16,139 bases of DNA from contig JBDSIM010000283.1 in the NCBI GenBank assembly GCA_039917935.1, positions 1 to 16,139 on the forward strand, read 5' to 3'. Below are positions 6,983 through 14,530 of this stretch, piece by piece; the first letter of the stretch is position 1, and each line of letters begins with the position of its first letter. This stretch comes from Chryseosolibacter sp039917935 (GTDB lineage: Bacteria > Bacteroidota > Bacteroidia > Cytophagales > Cyclobacteriaceae). Under the pieces are notes generated by a model. It was not told the origin of the DNA, did no database searches, and was given only the letters and a program-made list of their open reading frames with translations. The position numbers and the translations under genes were made by a program.

Positions 6983-7032
6983 TCACGACAAAAGAAGGAT
7001 ATCCAACCGGCTTCTTTAATGATGGCTATCAT
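6983..7032 (-). promoter_or_regulatory. Candidate promoter with FNR/CRP-type dyad
   Basis: Inverted repeat ATGAT-GGCT-ATCAT at 7019-7032 matches the core TGAT-N4-ATCA of FNR-type sites, with the outer base changed symmetrically from the TTGAT/ATCAA consensus. On the minus strand, TTCTTTTG at 6996-6989 matches the Bacteroidota -7 element TAnnTTTG in 7 of 8 places. A start about 6 bases further on (near 6983) would put the dyad centre near -42, the usual class II activator position. The YceI-like gene starts at 6961. No good -33 TTTG is seen, which would fit activator dependence. Confidence 0.4.
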
Positions 7033-7068
7033 GATAACGCATGATTTTCGTCAGCTAATTTTTTAACC

Positions 7069-7091
7069 AAAAAAAGGGGGGATGTGATCCC
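7069..7091 (-). terminator. Intrinsic terminator of the 173-aa lipoprotein gene
   Basis: On the minus strand, GGGAT-CAC-ATCCC (7091-7079) is followed by CCC and then a run of seven T (7075-7069). It starts 9 bases after the stop codon of the lipoprotein gene, so that gene is probably a separate transcription unit from the YceI-like gene. Confidence 0.75.
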
Positions 7092-7099
7092 GATACCGT

Positions 7100-7621
7100 T
7101 TATTTAAAAGAGTATCGAAGAATGTTCTTCAGAAATAAATCGGACAGTTCCTCTTGTGATTTGAATTCTGATGGTTGGATAAAATGTATTCCTGTCGATG
7201 CGGAGAGTTGAATTTCGTTTTTTTCTTTCCTGAAAACGGAAACACTGTAGTTAGGAAGTGTATCAGGTAACACAAAAATTTCAATGTAAACAAAGAACTC
7301 GTCATCTTTGATTTCTTGGACCTTATCGAATGGAATCATTTTATGAACAAACGAATGTGGGGGCATTAAACTATCCTTATGCATTGCCTTTTCAAGTTCA
7401 AAGGCCTGGTAGTATGGCCAGTGACGCCCAGAGGAATTGGAAATCGCATATTTGCAGGCAGGAATATTTTTTTCGAGATAGAGTTTGTTCCTTTCGGCTG
7501 TTTCAGAAGAAGAATTTGATTTTACTATAAAGCGGAAGTTTTTTTCTGGCGCGATGTTTCCAGGTTTGGAATAACATCCGGAAATCAAAATGAAGAATAT
7601 AATTAAGATTTGTTGATGCAT
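7100..7621 (-). CDS. Lipoprotein of unknown function
   Basis: This 173-aa protein has a short lipoprotein signal (MHQQILIIFFILISGC, Cys16) ending at a GC lipobox. The mature part is mixed alpha/beta and rich in Lys, Glu and aromatic residues. It has a possible beta-rich core around EFFVYIEIFVLPDTLPNYSVSVFRKEKNEIQLSA (two halves near 107-123 and 124-141). There is no haem motif and no recognised family; a lone Cys37 appears in NIPACKYAI. A terminator follows the stop codon. A GC hairpin (7632-7647) lies just upstream of the ATG. It might be an accessory to the redox genes to its left, but no sequence feature supports that. Coding is supported by the clean signal peptide and by the flanking terminator. 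Confidence 0.6.
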   Translation of the reverse strand: MHQQILIIFFILISGCYSKPGNIAPEKNFRFIVKSNSSSETAERNKLYLEKNIPACKYAISNSSGRHWPYYQAFELEKAMHKDSLMPPHSFVHKMIPFDKVQEIKDDEFFVYIEIFVLPDTLPNYSVSVFRKEKNEIQLSASTGIHFIQPSEFKSQEELSDLFLKNILRYSFK

Positions 7622-7631
7622 AAGTATAAAT

Positions 7632-7647
7632 AGGGCCTTTCGGCCCT
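7632..7647. terminator. Small GC hairpin upstream of the lipoprotein gene
   Basis: AGGGCC-TTTC-GGCCCT, a perfect 6-bp stem. On the plus strand it is followed by TTATAATTCTATTTTT, on the minus strand by ATTTATACTT and then the ATG at 7621. It looks like a terminator left from a gene to the right on the minus strand or a 5' leader hairpin. No gene that it would serve is visible. Confidence 0.4.
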
Positions 7648-7651
7648 TTAT

Positions 7652-7855
7652 AATTCTATTTTTGAAACGTGCGCATGTATGAATTGTACCGCAAAATATT
7701 TGTCTGGGTCAATTATGAAAGAATAATTACAGAAAAAATGATGATTGTCAATTCTACCAAAAAAGGAAAGCAGGAAGACTATTTTGGTTTTGTTTTTTCA
7801 TATCTGTTGGCATTTTTATTACCTAAACCTATCCTTCTTTCCTTCAATATGTAAT
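7652..7855. other. AT-rich gap left of the insertion sequence, no convincing gene
   Basis: A 61-codon open frame (about 7669-7854, plus strand) ends at a TAA lying inside the TAAT target duplication. Its product is basic, with a hydrophobic tail (LLAFLLPKPILLSF). It has no recognised family, no clear start and no visible promoter. I regard it as probably non-coding. Confidence 0.4.
7852..7855. repeat. Target-site duplication, left copy (TAAT)
   Basis: TAAT directly abuts the left end GGGCATC of the insertion sequence and matches TAAT at 9127-9130 after the right end. Four bases is a usual duplication length for the IS5 subgroup. Confidence 0.75.
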
Positions 7856-7873
7856 GGGCATCTCTAAAAACCC
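7856..7873 (+). repeat. IS left terminal inverted repeat
   Basis: GGGCATCTCTAAAAACCC. It pairs with the right end, whose reverse complement is GGGCATCTCTAACAACCC, so 17 of 18 bases match. Confidence 0.9.
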
Positions 7874-7931
7874 TGGATAAAGCTACAAAAATAAATTATG
7901 TGTGGTTATCGTTGAAAAAAAGAAGAAATAA

Positions 7932-8982
7932 ATGAGCAGCACAACGCGAGGATTATTTGACGAGCAGTTTCGGTTAGAAAAAATCAGTAAGCAAAACTAC
8001 CCGCTTGAAAAATTACTGGCCCATATTGATTTTGAGTTTTTTCGCAAGCTGTTAGAGGACTATTTTAGAAAGGATAAAGAGGAAGGGGATAATAAGGGAG
8101 GCCGGCCGCCCTATGATTACGTAATGATGTTTAAGATTGTAATCCTGCAACGCTATTGTAGTTTAAGTGATGACAGTACCGAGTATGCGATCTTAGACCG
8201 ATTGTCGTTCATGCGGTTTTTAGGATTGACCCTTTCCAATGCCGTAGCGGATTCCAAGACAATTTGGAATTTTAAGAATGAATTAGCCAAGGGCGACATG
8301 GTCAATAAGTTGTTCAGAAAATTAGATAATAGACTTAGACAAGCAGGGAGTGATTATACATCAGGGTAAGATGGCAGATGCGACAATTGTAGAGACGCCC
8401 CGTCAACGTAACAGCCGGGAAGAGAATGAGCAGATTAAAGCGGGTGAGATGCCGGAAGAGTGGAAAGAAAACCCAAACAAACTGCGCCAGAAAGATGTTG
8501 ATGCAGCTTGGCTTAAAAAGAACGGAGAAAATTTTTATGGCTATAAAGACCATATCAAAGCCGATACCAAGATTAAACTGATTACCGATTATGAAGTAAC
8601 ATCGGCCAGTGTGCATGACAGTGAAGCACTGGAAAGCTTATTGGATAAAAAAGAAGATCAAGACCAACCTTTCTACGCAGACAGCGCCTACCGAAGTGAA
8701 GCGATAGAAAGGAGTTTAGAAAAGAAGAACATTGAGTGACAAATCCATGAGAAAGGTTATCGAGGCCGTCCACTAACCAAGAGGCAACAGGAGCGCAACA
8801 GGAAAAAGTCAAAAGTACGGGCTCGGGTTGAACACATCTTTGCGTTTATGGAAAACAGCAGGCAGGGTATGTACCTCCATTGCCGAAGCTTGGTGCGAGC
8901 CGAAGTCGCCATAGGGTTGATGAACATCCCTTACAATTTATTCCGCTTAACACAACTCAAGATATGTCTATCAAGGGCGTAG
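7932..8982 (+). pseudogene. IS5-family DDE transposase, frameshifted and with an internal stop
   Basis: The gene reads in one frame from ATG 7932 to about 8348, then continues in the +1 frame from 8350 to the TGA at 8737-8739, and on in the same frame to the TAG at 8980-8982. Together this makes about 350 residues, the normal IS5 length. The N-terminal part has the IS5 helical domain (GGRPPYDYVMMFKIVILQRY... LSFMRFLGL). The three catalytic segments are visible: first Asp in MADATIVETPRQRN, second Asp in FYADSAYRSEA, and Glu in RARVEHIFAFMEN. One extra base (the A at 8349) explains the shift: removing it gives RQAGVIIHQGKMADATIVE. The sequence AGGGAGTG is not a slippery site. The TGA precedes the conserved IHEKGYRGRPLT. 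Both lesions look like decay rather than programmed recoding. Confidence 0.88.
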
Positions 8983-9108
8983 TGGCTCCAATCGGAGCGA
9001 ATGATGCCCCAACAAGGGGGAAAAACCTCAGAGAAGAGGTGATATAGAGTGAATCACGAAAGTTTTTATAAAATATTAACCTAAGTAAATAAATATTATT
9101 TTAAAAAC

Positions 9109-9126
9109 GGGTTGTTAGAGATGCCC
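9109..9126 (-). repeat. IS right terminal inverted repeat
   Basis: GGGTTGTTAGAGATGCCC, the inverted copy of the left end with one mismatch, followed directly by the TAAT duplication. Confidence 0.9.
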
Positions 9127-9130
9127 TAAT
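9127..9130. repeat. Target-site duplication, right copy (TAAT)
   Basis: Matches TAAT at 7852-7855. Intact duplications and ends suggest a simple insertion without later rearrangement. Confidence 0.75.
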
Positions 9131-9243
9131 GATGAAAGTCACTTAGCACCAGGACTCATTACATACGGGGTTAAACTCACTCTCACTTTAGACTTGAATA
9201 CAGAATTGAGGATCAATCCTTCTTAAACAATTATCAAATTTCC

Positions 9244-9285
9244 CTGCCATCCTGTCACTTATTCGGGATTGGAACAGCATTTGAA
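9244..9285 (+). promoter_or_regulatory. Candidate heat-shock or sigma-54-like promoter of htpG
   Basis: TGCCA-TCC-TGTCA at 9245-9257 holds two TGNCA boxes (each its own palindrome) 8 bases apart. Twelve bases later TTGGAACAGCATTTGAA (9269-9285) resembles the sigma-54 -24/-12 element TGGCACGrNNNTTGCW: GG and TTG are correctly spaced, but the -12 GC is GA. A start near 9297 would give a leader of about 30 nt before the ATG at 9329. This reading is tentative. Confidence 0.35.
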
Positions 9286-9328
9286 ATCGCTCTCTAATCA
9301 ACTTCTTTCTCTAAAACTCTGACAAATC

Positions 9329-11230
9329 ATGGCTACTACATCCGAAAAAGGTTCTATTTCAATCCATACCGAGAACATCTTCCCGATTATCAAAAAATTC
9401 CTTTACAGCGACCACGAAATCTTTCTGCGCGAATTGGTATCCAATGCCGTGGATGCCACTCAGAAGTTAAAGAAACTCTCTTCCCTTGGAGAGTTCAACG
9501 GTGAATTGGGAGATCTGTCCATTGCGGTAAGCTTTGATCCGAAAAAGAAAACCATTACGGTGAGCGATAAGGGTATTGGCATGACTGCTGAGGAGGTTAA
9601 GAAATACATTAACCAGATCGCTTTTTCAGGAGCAGCCGAGTTCGTTGAAAAATTTAAAGACAAGGCTGACGGAAAAGATATTATAGGCAAATTCGGCCTC
9701 GGTTTTTATTCCTCCTTTATGGTGGCGGATAATGTCGAAATTATTTCCAGGTCTTACCAGGCTGTTGATGGCGACGAAGCTGTTCGATGGGAATGTGATG
9801 GGTCAACGGAATTTGAGATTTCTTCTGCCAGGAAAGAAACAAGGGGAACAGATGTTATCCTGCACATCAACAAGGAATCAGAAGAATTCCTGGATGAATG
9901 GAGATTAAAAGGTATCCTTGAAAAATATGGCAAGTTCCTGCCAGTCGAAATCAAATTCGGCACAAAAGAAGAAAGTGTTGAAGATGGCGTGGACAGTGAG
10001 GGCAAGCCAAAATATAAAACCGTTAAGAGTGACAGAATTATTAATAACCCTGCTCCCTTATGGACTAAATCGCCGAACGATTTAAAAGATGAAGACTATT
10101 TAAAATTTTACAAAGAACTTTATCCGTTCGCCGAAGACCCGCTTTTCTGGATCCACCTCAATGTGGATTATCCTTTTAACCTTACGGGTATCCTGTATTT
10201 TCCAAAAGTTAAAAATGATTTTGAGATCAATAAGAATAAGATCCAGCTTTATTCCCGTCAGGTTTTTATTACGGATGAAGTGAAAGATGTTGTTCCAGAC
10301 TTTCTCATGTTGTTGCACGGAGTTTTAGACTCTCCCGATATTCCTTTGAATGTATCGCGCAGCTACCTCCAGTCGGACGCGAGCGTAAAAAAAATCAGTC
10401 AGCATATCACCAAAAAAGTGGCGGATAAATTGCAGGATCTTTTCAAAAAAGACCGCAAGGACTTCGAAAAGAAATGGGATGACATCAACATTTTTGTCAA
10501 ATATGGCATCATCAGTGACGAAAAATTCTATGATCGCGCCAAAGAATTTACCTTATTAAAAAATGTTGATAGCCAATACGCAACATTGGAAGAATACAAA
10601 GAAAAAGTTAAGACGAATCAAACTGACAAAGAACAGCAGCTGGTCTATCTCTATGCTTCAGATAAAAGCAAACAGCATAGTTTCATTGAAGCGGCAAAAA
10701 ATAAAAGTTACGATGTGCTTTCGTTTGATGGCGTCTTAGACAGCCACTTCATTAACACACTGGAACAAAAACTTGAAAAGACTCAGATAAAGCGCGTTGA
10801 TAGCGACACGGCTGAAAAACTGATCAGCAAAGATGAAAAGCTTGAGAGTGTTCTGAATAAAGATCAGGAAGATCAGGTGAAAAGTATTTTTGACAAAGCC
10901 ATCAGTAATACCAATATGACAGTGGCTATTGAGCCTATGTCACCCGATGATCTGCCGGTGGTTATTACGATGAGCGAGTTTATGCGCAGGATGAAAGACA
11001 TGGCAAAAACCGGTGGCGGTTACGGATTCATGGGCACCATGCCTGACAATTATAATGTCGCCATAAACGGTAATCACACCATAGTGCAGAAGATTCTTAA
11101 AGCCGAGACAGAAGAACAAAAAACAAAGCTCGCAAAACAGGCCTACGATCTGGCATTGCTTTCACAGAATATGCTGACAGGCTCTGAGCTGACTAATTTT
11201 ATCAAACGAAGTGTTGAAATGGTTTCCTGA
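9329..11230 (+). CDS. htpG: Chaperone HtpG (bacterial Hsp90)
   Basis: This 633-aa cytosolic ATP-dependent chaperone has the normal length and domain order. The N-terminal GHKL ATPase domain shows E35 and N39 in FLRELVSNAVDA, D80 and GIGMT (79-86) in VSDKGIGMT, and the lid/glycine motif GKFGLGFYSSF at 120-130. The middle domain has DIPLNVSRSYLQSD, which contains the conserved arginine that contacts ATP phosphate. The C-terminal dimerisation domain follows, with MSEFMRRMKDMA and QNMLTGSELTNFIKR near the end. It starts with ATG and no Shine-Dalgarno sequence, normal for Bacteroidota. A strong terminator follows directly. The gene forms its own transcription unit, with an IS about 200 bp upstream. 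No missing residues or frame problems are seen. Confidence 0.98.
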   Translation: MATTSEKGSISIHTENIFPIIKKFLYSDHEIFLRELVSNAVDATQKLKKLSSLGEFNGELGDLSIAVSFDPKKKTITVSDKGIGMTAEEVKKYINQIAFSGAAEFVEKFKDKADGKDIIGKFGLGFYSSFMVADNVEIISRSYQAVDGDEAVRWECDGSTEFEISSARKETRGTDVILHINKESEEFLDEWRLKGILEKYGKFLPVEIKFGTKEESVEDGVDSEGKPKYKTVKSDRIINNPAPLWTKSPNDLKDEDYLKFYKELYPFAEDPLFWIHLNVDYPFNLTGILYFPKVKNDFEINKNKIQLYSRQVFITDEVKDVVPDFLMLLHGVLDSPDIPLNVSRSYLQSDASVKKISQHITKKVADKLQDLFKKDRKDFEKKWDDINIFVKYGIISDEKFYDRAKEFTLLKNVDSQYATLEEYKEKVKTNQTDKEQQLVYLYASDKSKQHSFIEAAKNKSYDVLSFDGVLDSHFINTLEQKLEKTQIKRVDSDTAEKLISKDEKLESVLNKDQEDQVKSIFDKAISNTNMTVAIEPMSPDDLPVVITMSEFMRRMKDMAKTGGGYGFMGTMPDNYNVAINGNHTIVQKILKAETEEQKTKLAKQAYDLALLSQNMLTGSELTNFIKRSVEMVS

Positions 11231-11252
11231 AAATGGTATGGACAAAGATGGT

Positions 11253-11284
11253 AAGACCCCAATAGACTTGGGGTCTTTTTTTTT
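11253..11284 (+). terminator. Intrinsic terminator of htpG
   Basis: Perfect 10-bp stem AAGACCCCAA / TTGGGGTCTT (11253-11262 with 11268-11277), 5-base loop TAGAC, then seven T (11278-11284). It starts 22 bases after the htpG stop. Confidence 0.93.
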
Positions 11285-11497
11285 AAGCCAACATTGGCCA
11301 GTTCTGTTGCCGCGACTTGAGGTGATTGCTTTATCATTACAGTTGGTTTTAGACCGCTGACTTTGGGAAATTGCGCCTGGGATTCGCTAATTTTTCACCT
11401 TTTCCTTCCTAATTGTTAGATCAAAGGTTCAGTAAGAATTCCCAGGGTATTAAAATTTTCGGTAATATTTTTTAACTAATTTCGTTTGTCATTTATT

Positions 11498-12319
11498 ATG
11501 AGCCGTTTCATATTATTCATTTTTATTCTGCTGGCATCTTCTTCCGGCATCATTGCTCAGGTTGATGACCAGGAGCCACAGGATGAGCGTTTTACCATTG
11601 ACACCCCGGTTACACTTGATTTTGAAAAAGAGGAAGAAGAGGCTAAACCAAAAAAAAAGAAAAAGGTCAAGAAAAAGGTGTTCTACGGTATAAAAACAAA
11701 AAAAGGCTTTACCCGGAAAGGCTTTGGCGATAGGGTTACCTATGAATTATTCTACGTGTTGAAGAGACCGCAGAAGCCCGAAACATTTGTCCGCGATCTC
11801 TACTGGTATGATTACACGCGTAAAGAGATCAGGAAAACCGAAAAATTTGACCCTGAAAAGGGCGTGTTACTCCACGGACCTTATGTGAAACGGATGGGTG
11901 AGGTTGTGCTTGAAAAAGGGATATTTTACAAAGGTACCAAACACGGCCGGTGGTTATCTTTTAATCGCGACAGCGTTTTGATCAACAAGGAAAAATACTT
12001 CAAGGGGTGGCCACGGGAATCTTTGGTCAGTTATTATGATCCTCAGGACCGCAAGAAAATGAAGGAGATCACTCCCATTGAATTTGGTGAAAAAGACGGT
12101 TACTATTACCGCTTTTATGAAAATGGACAAATGGCCATTGCGGGCGAATACCGGTGGGATCAAAAAATCGGAGACTGGGTAGAATACTATCCCAACAAAC
12201 GGCGAAAGAAAATAATATCTTATCCTAAAGAACCTTTTAAGGATACCATGCGGCCCTTCATTAAAGCTGAATGGAACGAAAATGGAAAGCAGATTTATAC
12301 CAATAATAAGACCCGATAA
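11498..12319 (+). CDS. Secreted protein with MORN-like repeats
   Basis: I chose ATG 11498, not the in-frame TTG at 11486, because it gives a clean signal peptide (MSRFILFIFILLASSSGIIAQ). TAATTTCG at 11477-11484 matches TAnnTTTG in 7 of 8 places, leaving a very short leader. The product has 273 residues. After the signal comes an acidic and then very basic low-complexity linker (EEEEEAKPKKKKKVKKK). The C-terminal half has MORN or YwqK-like repeats: LLHGPYVKRMG, KGIFYKGTKHGRWLSF, DGYYYRFYENGQMAIAGEYRW, KIGDWVEYYPN and IKAEWNENGKQIY. Such repeats are common in bacteroidete exported proteins of unknown function and are often annotated as antitoxin-like without evidence. No toxin partner is seen here. 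Confidence 0.8.
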   Translation: MSRFILFIFILLASSSGIIAQVDDQEPQDERFTIDTPVTLDFEKEEEEAKPKKKKKVKKKVFYGIKTKKGFTRKGFGDRVTYELFYVLKRPQKPETFVRDLYWYDYTRKEIRKTEKFDPEKGVLLHGPYVKRMGEVVLEKGIFYKGTKHGRWLSFNRDSVLINKEKYFKGWPRESLVSYYDPQDRKKMKEITPIEFGEKDGYYYRFYENGQMAIAGEYRWDQKIGDWVEYYPNKRRKKIISYPKEPFKDTMRPFIKAEWNENGKQIYTNNKTR

Positions 12320-12356
12320 TGTAGCGTCCCGAACTGTAGCGGGGGGAAACGGATGG

Positions 12357-12710
12357 CTAGTAGTTAATCGCATCTTCAAAATGGACGATCTCCGGAGGAG
12401 TTCCTAACTTTACAGACACTATATCAAACCTGATGTGTCCCTGCCAGTCGATACTAAAAATGTATTCTTCCGCGGCACCATAGATCAATCTGCCTTTATA
12501 ATCATCCACAAAACTTTCCGGCTCCCCAAACGCATTTGAACTACGGGTCTTAACCTCGACGAATATCAACCAATCATCACGCTGAATGATCAGATCAATT
12601 TCAGCCCGCTTCCAGCGATAATTTCTGGCCAGAACGCGGAATCCTTTGCCCATCAGATATTCCGCAGCGAGATTTTCTCCATTGGCTCCGGTTTTGATTT
12701 TATCGCTCAT
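12357..12710 (-). CDS. YraN family protein (UPF0102), endonuclease-like fold
   Basis: This 117-aa protein has the usual length for the family. Visible features are GANGENLAAEYLMGKGF at the N-terminus and the nuclease-like core AEIDLIIQRDDWLIFVEVKTRS, with D39, E52 and K54 in the D-(E)xK arrangement of restriction-endonuclease-like folds. The family role is not settled; members are cytosolic and may act in nucleic-acid metabolism. It is transcribed divergently from the isomerase gene, with only 36 bp between the two ATG codons. The candidate promoter for the isomerase overlaps its first codons. Confidence 0.93.
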   Translation of the reverse strand: MSDKIKTGANGENLAAEYLMGKGFRVLARNYRWKRAEIDLIIQRDDWLIFVEVKTRSSNAFGEPESFVDDYKGRLIYGAAEEYIFSIDWQGHIRFDIVSVKLGTPPEIVHFEDAINY

Positions 12711-12728
12711 TCAAATGTCATACCTTTG
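12693..12728 (+). promoter_or_regulatory. Candidate sigma-A promoter of the isomerase gene
   Basis: TACCTTTG at 12721-12728 matches the Bacteroidota -7 consensus TAnnTTTG exactly. TTTG at 12693-12696 could be the -33 element, with a spacer of 24 bp that is slightly long. The start would lie near 12735, about 12 nt before the ATG at 12747. This argues against the upstream TTG at 12726, which is part of the -7 element. Confidence 0.5.
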
Positions 12729-12746
12729 AAAGCGGAATTTACAATT

Positions 12747-13754
12747 ATGTCAACGACCAAAAAATATATTGAGGGATTTACGCGCCAACTAGCGGATGCC
12801 CTAAAAATTTCGGAGAGCATCGATCTGGTTCGCCCCGGCAGCGATATCCGGAATATCGTGATTACAGGAATGGGCGGATCGGGCATCAGCGCCAACCTGA
12901 TAGAATCCCTTACTTTCGGCCGCATTCCGATCCCGATTACGGTTTGTAAATCCTATAATATTCCACAGTTTGTCAATCCACATACCCTGTTTATTGCGTG
13001 TTCTTATAGTGGAAATACAGAGGAAACGATCGCTGCCCTGAACAAGGCAATGTTGAAACGCGCCCAATGTATTGTCATTTCATCCGGAGGAAAATTATTG
13101 GAAATCGCCCGTGAGTTCAATCTGTTTTATATACAGTTGCCGGGAGGCTCAGAAAGTCCCCGGGCCATGCTGGGCTATAACATGATATCACTGATGTCTT
13201 TGTTGTATCATACTAATCTGATAGGAGCCGCTTTCATTAAGGAAACGGAAAATGCGATTGAATTTCTGAACCGCGGCGAAAAGGGCATTCAGTCTGAGGC
13301 GGAACTTATCGCAAAAAAACTAAAGGGAAAATTACCCGTGATCTATTGTGATAGCCGACTTTACGCTATGGCCCTTCGCTTTCAGCAACAATTGAACGAA
13401 AATGCAAAACATATTGCCCATGTGAATACTTTTCCTGAAATGAATCACAATGAACTGGTTGGGTGGAGGTTTCCGGAAAACCTGATGCCCATGCTTCAGG
13501 TGATTTACTTGTATTCAGACCATGACCATGAAAGGGTGGAAAAAAGAATGGAAATTTGTCGTGATATCTTTGAGAAACGGTCCAACCCGATCATTGATGT
13601 TATTGGAGAAGGCGCCTCTTTATTGGAGCAATATTATTACCTGATTCACCTGACAGACTGGATCTCTTATTATCTGGCAAAAGAAAACGAAGTGGAGCCC
13701 GATCCCATCGAATCGATCCATTTCCTGAAAACCGAATTGCAAAAAATCAAATAG
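12747..13754 (+). CDS. Bifunctional phosphoglucose/phosphomannose isomerase
   Basis: The start is ATG 12747 (335 aa), since the earlier in-frame TTG 12726 lies inside a -7 promoter element. It is a SIS-domain enzyme that interconverts glucose-6-phosphate or mannose-6-phosphate with fructose-6-phosphate in the cytosol. The first SIS domain has VITGMGGSGISANL (38-51) and the sugar-phosphate loop ACSYSGNTEET (84-94). The catalytic residues known from the archaeal PGI/PMI enzyme fit R139 (GGSESPRAMLGYN), E218 (QQLNENAKHIA), H234 (FPEMNHNELVGW) and a C-terminal lysine K328 (HFLKTEL). The 16-residue distance from Glu to His equals that in the archaeal enzyme. A terminator follows the stop codon. 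The gene is separate from the divergent YraN gene. Substrate preference cannot be told from sequence. Confidence 0.92.
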   Translation: MSTTKKYIEGFTRQLADALKISESIDLVRPGSDIRNIVITGMGGSGISANLIESLTFGRIPIPITVCKSYNIPQFVNPHTLFIACSYSGNTEETIAALNKAMLKRAQCIVISSGGKLLEIAREFNLFYIQLPGGSESPRAMLGYNMISLMSLLYHTNLIGAAFIKETENAIEFLNRGEKGIQSEAELIAKKLKGKLPVIYCDSRLYAMALRFQQQLNENAKHIAHVNTFPEMNHNELVGWRFPENLMPMLQVIYLYSDHDHERVEKRMEICRDIFEKRSNPIIDVIGEGASLLEQYYYLIHLTDWISYYLAKENEVEPDPIESIHFLKTELQKIK

Positions 13755-13765
13755 CCCTCGGAAAC

Positions 13766-13788
13766 CTGGAAGCTGCTTCCAGTTTTTT
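13766..13788 (+). terminator. Intrinsic terminator of the isomerase gene, just before lipB
   Basis: CTGGAAG-CTG-CTTCCAG (13766-13782, extendable by one G-C pair inward) followed by six T (13783-13788). It begins 11 bases after the isomerase stop and ends only 3 bases before the lipB ATG at 13792. Confidence 0.85.
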
Positions 13789-13791
13789 CCT

Positions 13792-14499
13792 ATGAATAAA
13801 AAAACTCAATTCATTAACCTTGGTCTCATCGATTATAAAAATGCCTGGGATTATCAGGTCGAACTTTTTAACAAAATCCTTGCGGTCAAAGCAGACAACA
13901 GATCCCTTCCTGCTGAACAGCAAAAAGAGACGCAGAACTATTTGCTTTTTTGTGAACATCCGCATGTATTTACCTTAGGCAAAAGCGGCGATGAAGCCAA
14001 TCTTTTGATTGACAAAAGTCAACTCGACGCGATCCACGCGTCGTATTATCACATTAACCGAGGGGGTGACATTACCTATCACGGCCCCGGCCAGATCGTA
14101 GGATATCCGGTAATCGATATGGAAAACTTTTTTACAGACATCCATCGGTATATGCGCTTTCTTGAACAAGCTGTCATCGATACCCTATTGGAATTTCAAA
14201 TCCCCAGCGGACGGATTGAAGGGCTCACTGGCGTTTGGATCAACTATGAGCGTCCTGAAAATGCCAGGAAAATCTGCGCCCTTGGGGTAAAGACCAGCCG
14301 CTGGGTAACGCAGCACGGTTTCGCTCTCAATATCAATACTGACTTGCGTTATTTCGAATACATTATTCCGTGTGGTATCCAGCAAAAGTCCGTCACATCC
14401 CTGGAAAGGGAACTGGGAACCAAACAGGATTTGTTACAGGTGGAAACCATTTTGCAGGAAAAAATCAGGGAGCAATTCGGAATGATTTGGATACCTTGA
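13792..14499 (+). CDS. lipB: Octanoyltransferase LipB
   Basis: This 235-aa protein transfers octanoate from octanoyl-ACP to lipoyl domains, the first step of lipoate synthesis, in the cytosol. The family signatures are complete: HPHVFTLGKSG (57-66), RGGDITYHGPGQIVGYPVID (90-109), the catalytic lysine K167 in ICALGVKTSRWVTQHGFALN, and the catalytic cysteine C194 in IIPCGI. The length is normal. It starts 37 bp after the isomerase stop, but an intrinsic terminator fills most of that gap. A promoter inside the isomerase gene or read-through must therefore drive it. lipA is not in the window. Confidence 0.97.
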   Translation: MNKKTQFINLGLIDYKNAWDYQVELFNKILAVKADNRSLPAEQQKETQNYLLFCEHPHVFTLGKSGDEANLLIDKSQLDAIHASYYHINRGGDITYHGPGQIVGYPVIDMENFFTDIHRYMRFLEQAVIDTLLEFQIPSGRIEGLTGVWINYERPENARKICALGVKTSRWVTQHGFALNINTDLRYFEYIIPCGIQQKSVTSLERELGTKQDLLQVETILQEKIREQFGMIWIP

Positions 14500-14505
14500 A
14501 GTGCC

Positions 14506-14530
14506 GGTCAGGGTGGGTCAGTGGTCAGTG
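14506..14530. repeat. Short GGTCAG repeats after lipB
   Basis: GGTCAG occurs at 14506, 14516 and 14523, the last two as a 7-base tandem (GGTCAGT). It is part of a low-complexity intergenic stretch with no further signal recognised. Confidence 0.5.

Larger units (their letters stand above)
7856..9126 (+). mobile_element. IS5-family insertion sequence with inactive transposase
   Basis: A 1271-bp element bounded by 18-bp inverted repeats (left 7856-7873, right 9109-9126) with one mismatch, and flanked by TAAT duplications. Length, ends and transposase type fit the IS5 subgroup of the IS5 family. One transposase gene (7932-8982) fills most of it. About 75 bp precede it and about 145 bp of AT-rich sequence follow it without a gene. 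The transposase is broken by a frameshift and an internal stop, so this copy cannot move by itself unless another copy supplies the enzyme. It sits in the divergent region between minus-strand and plus-strand genes and does not obviously break any host gene. Confidence 0.9.

Noticed and set aside
7669..7854. 61-aa plus-strand open frame left of the IS
   Set aside because: AT-rich, non-ATG first codon as predicted, no family, no promoter. The stop falls in the target duplication by chance.
8340..8372. Programmed +1 frameshift in the IS
   Set aside because: The shift site (GCAGGGAGTG) has no A6/A7 or other slippery motif, and removal of one base restores a clean family-like protein.
8737..8739. 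TGA inside the transposase as evidence of a recoded genetic code or selenocysteine
   Set aside because: Normal genes in the window (htpG, lipB, the NrfD gene) end with TGA, and the transposase also carries a frameshift. Decay is the simpler reading.
11498..12319. Antitoxin of a toxin-antitoxin pair, as MORN/YwqK-repeat proteins are sometimes labelled
   Set aside because: The protein has a secretion signal and no small partner gene lies next to it.
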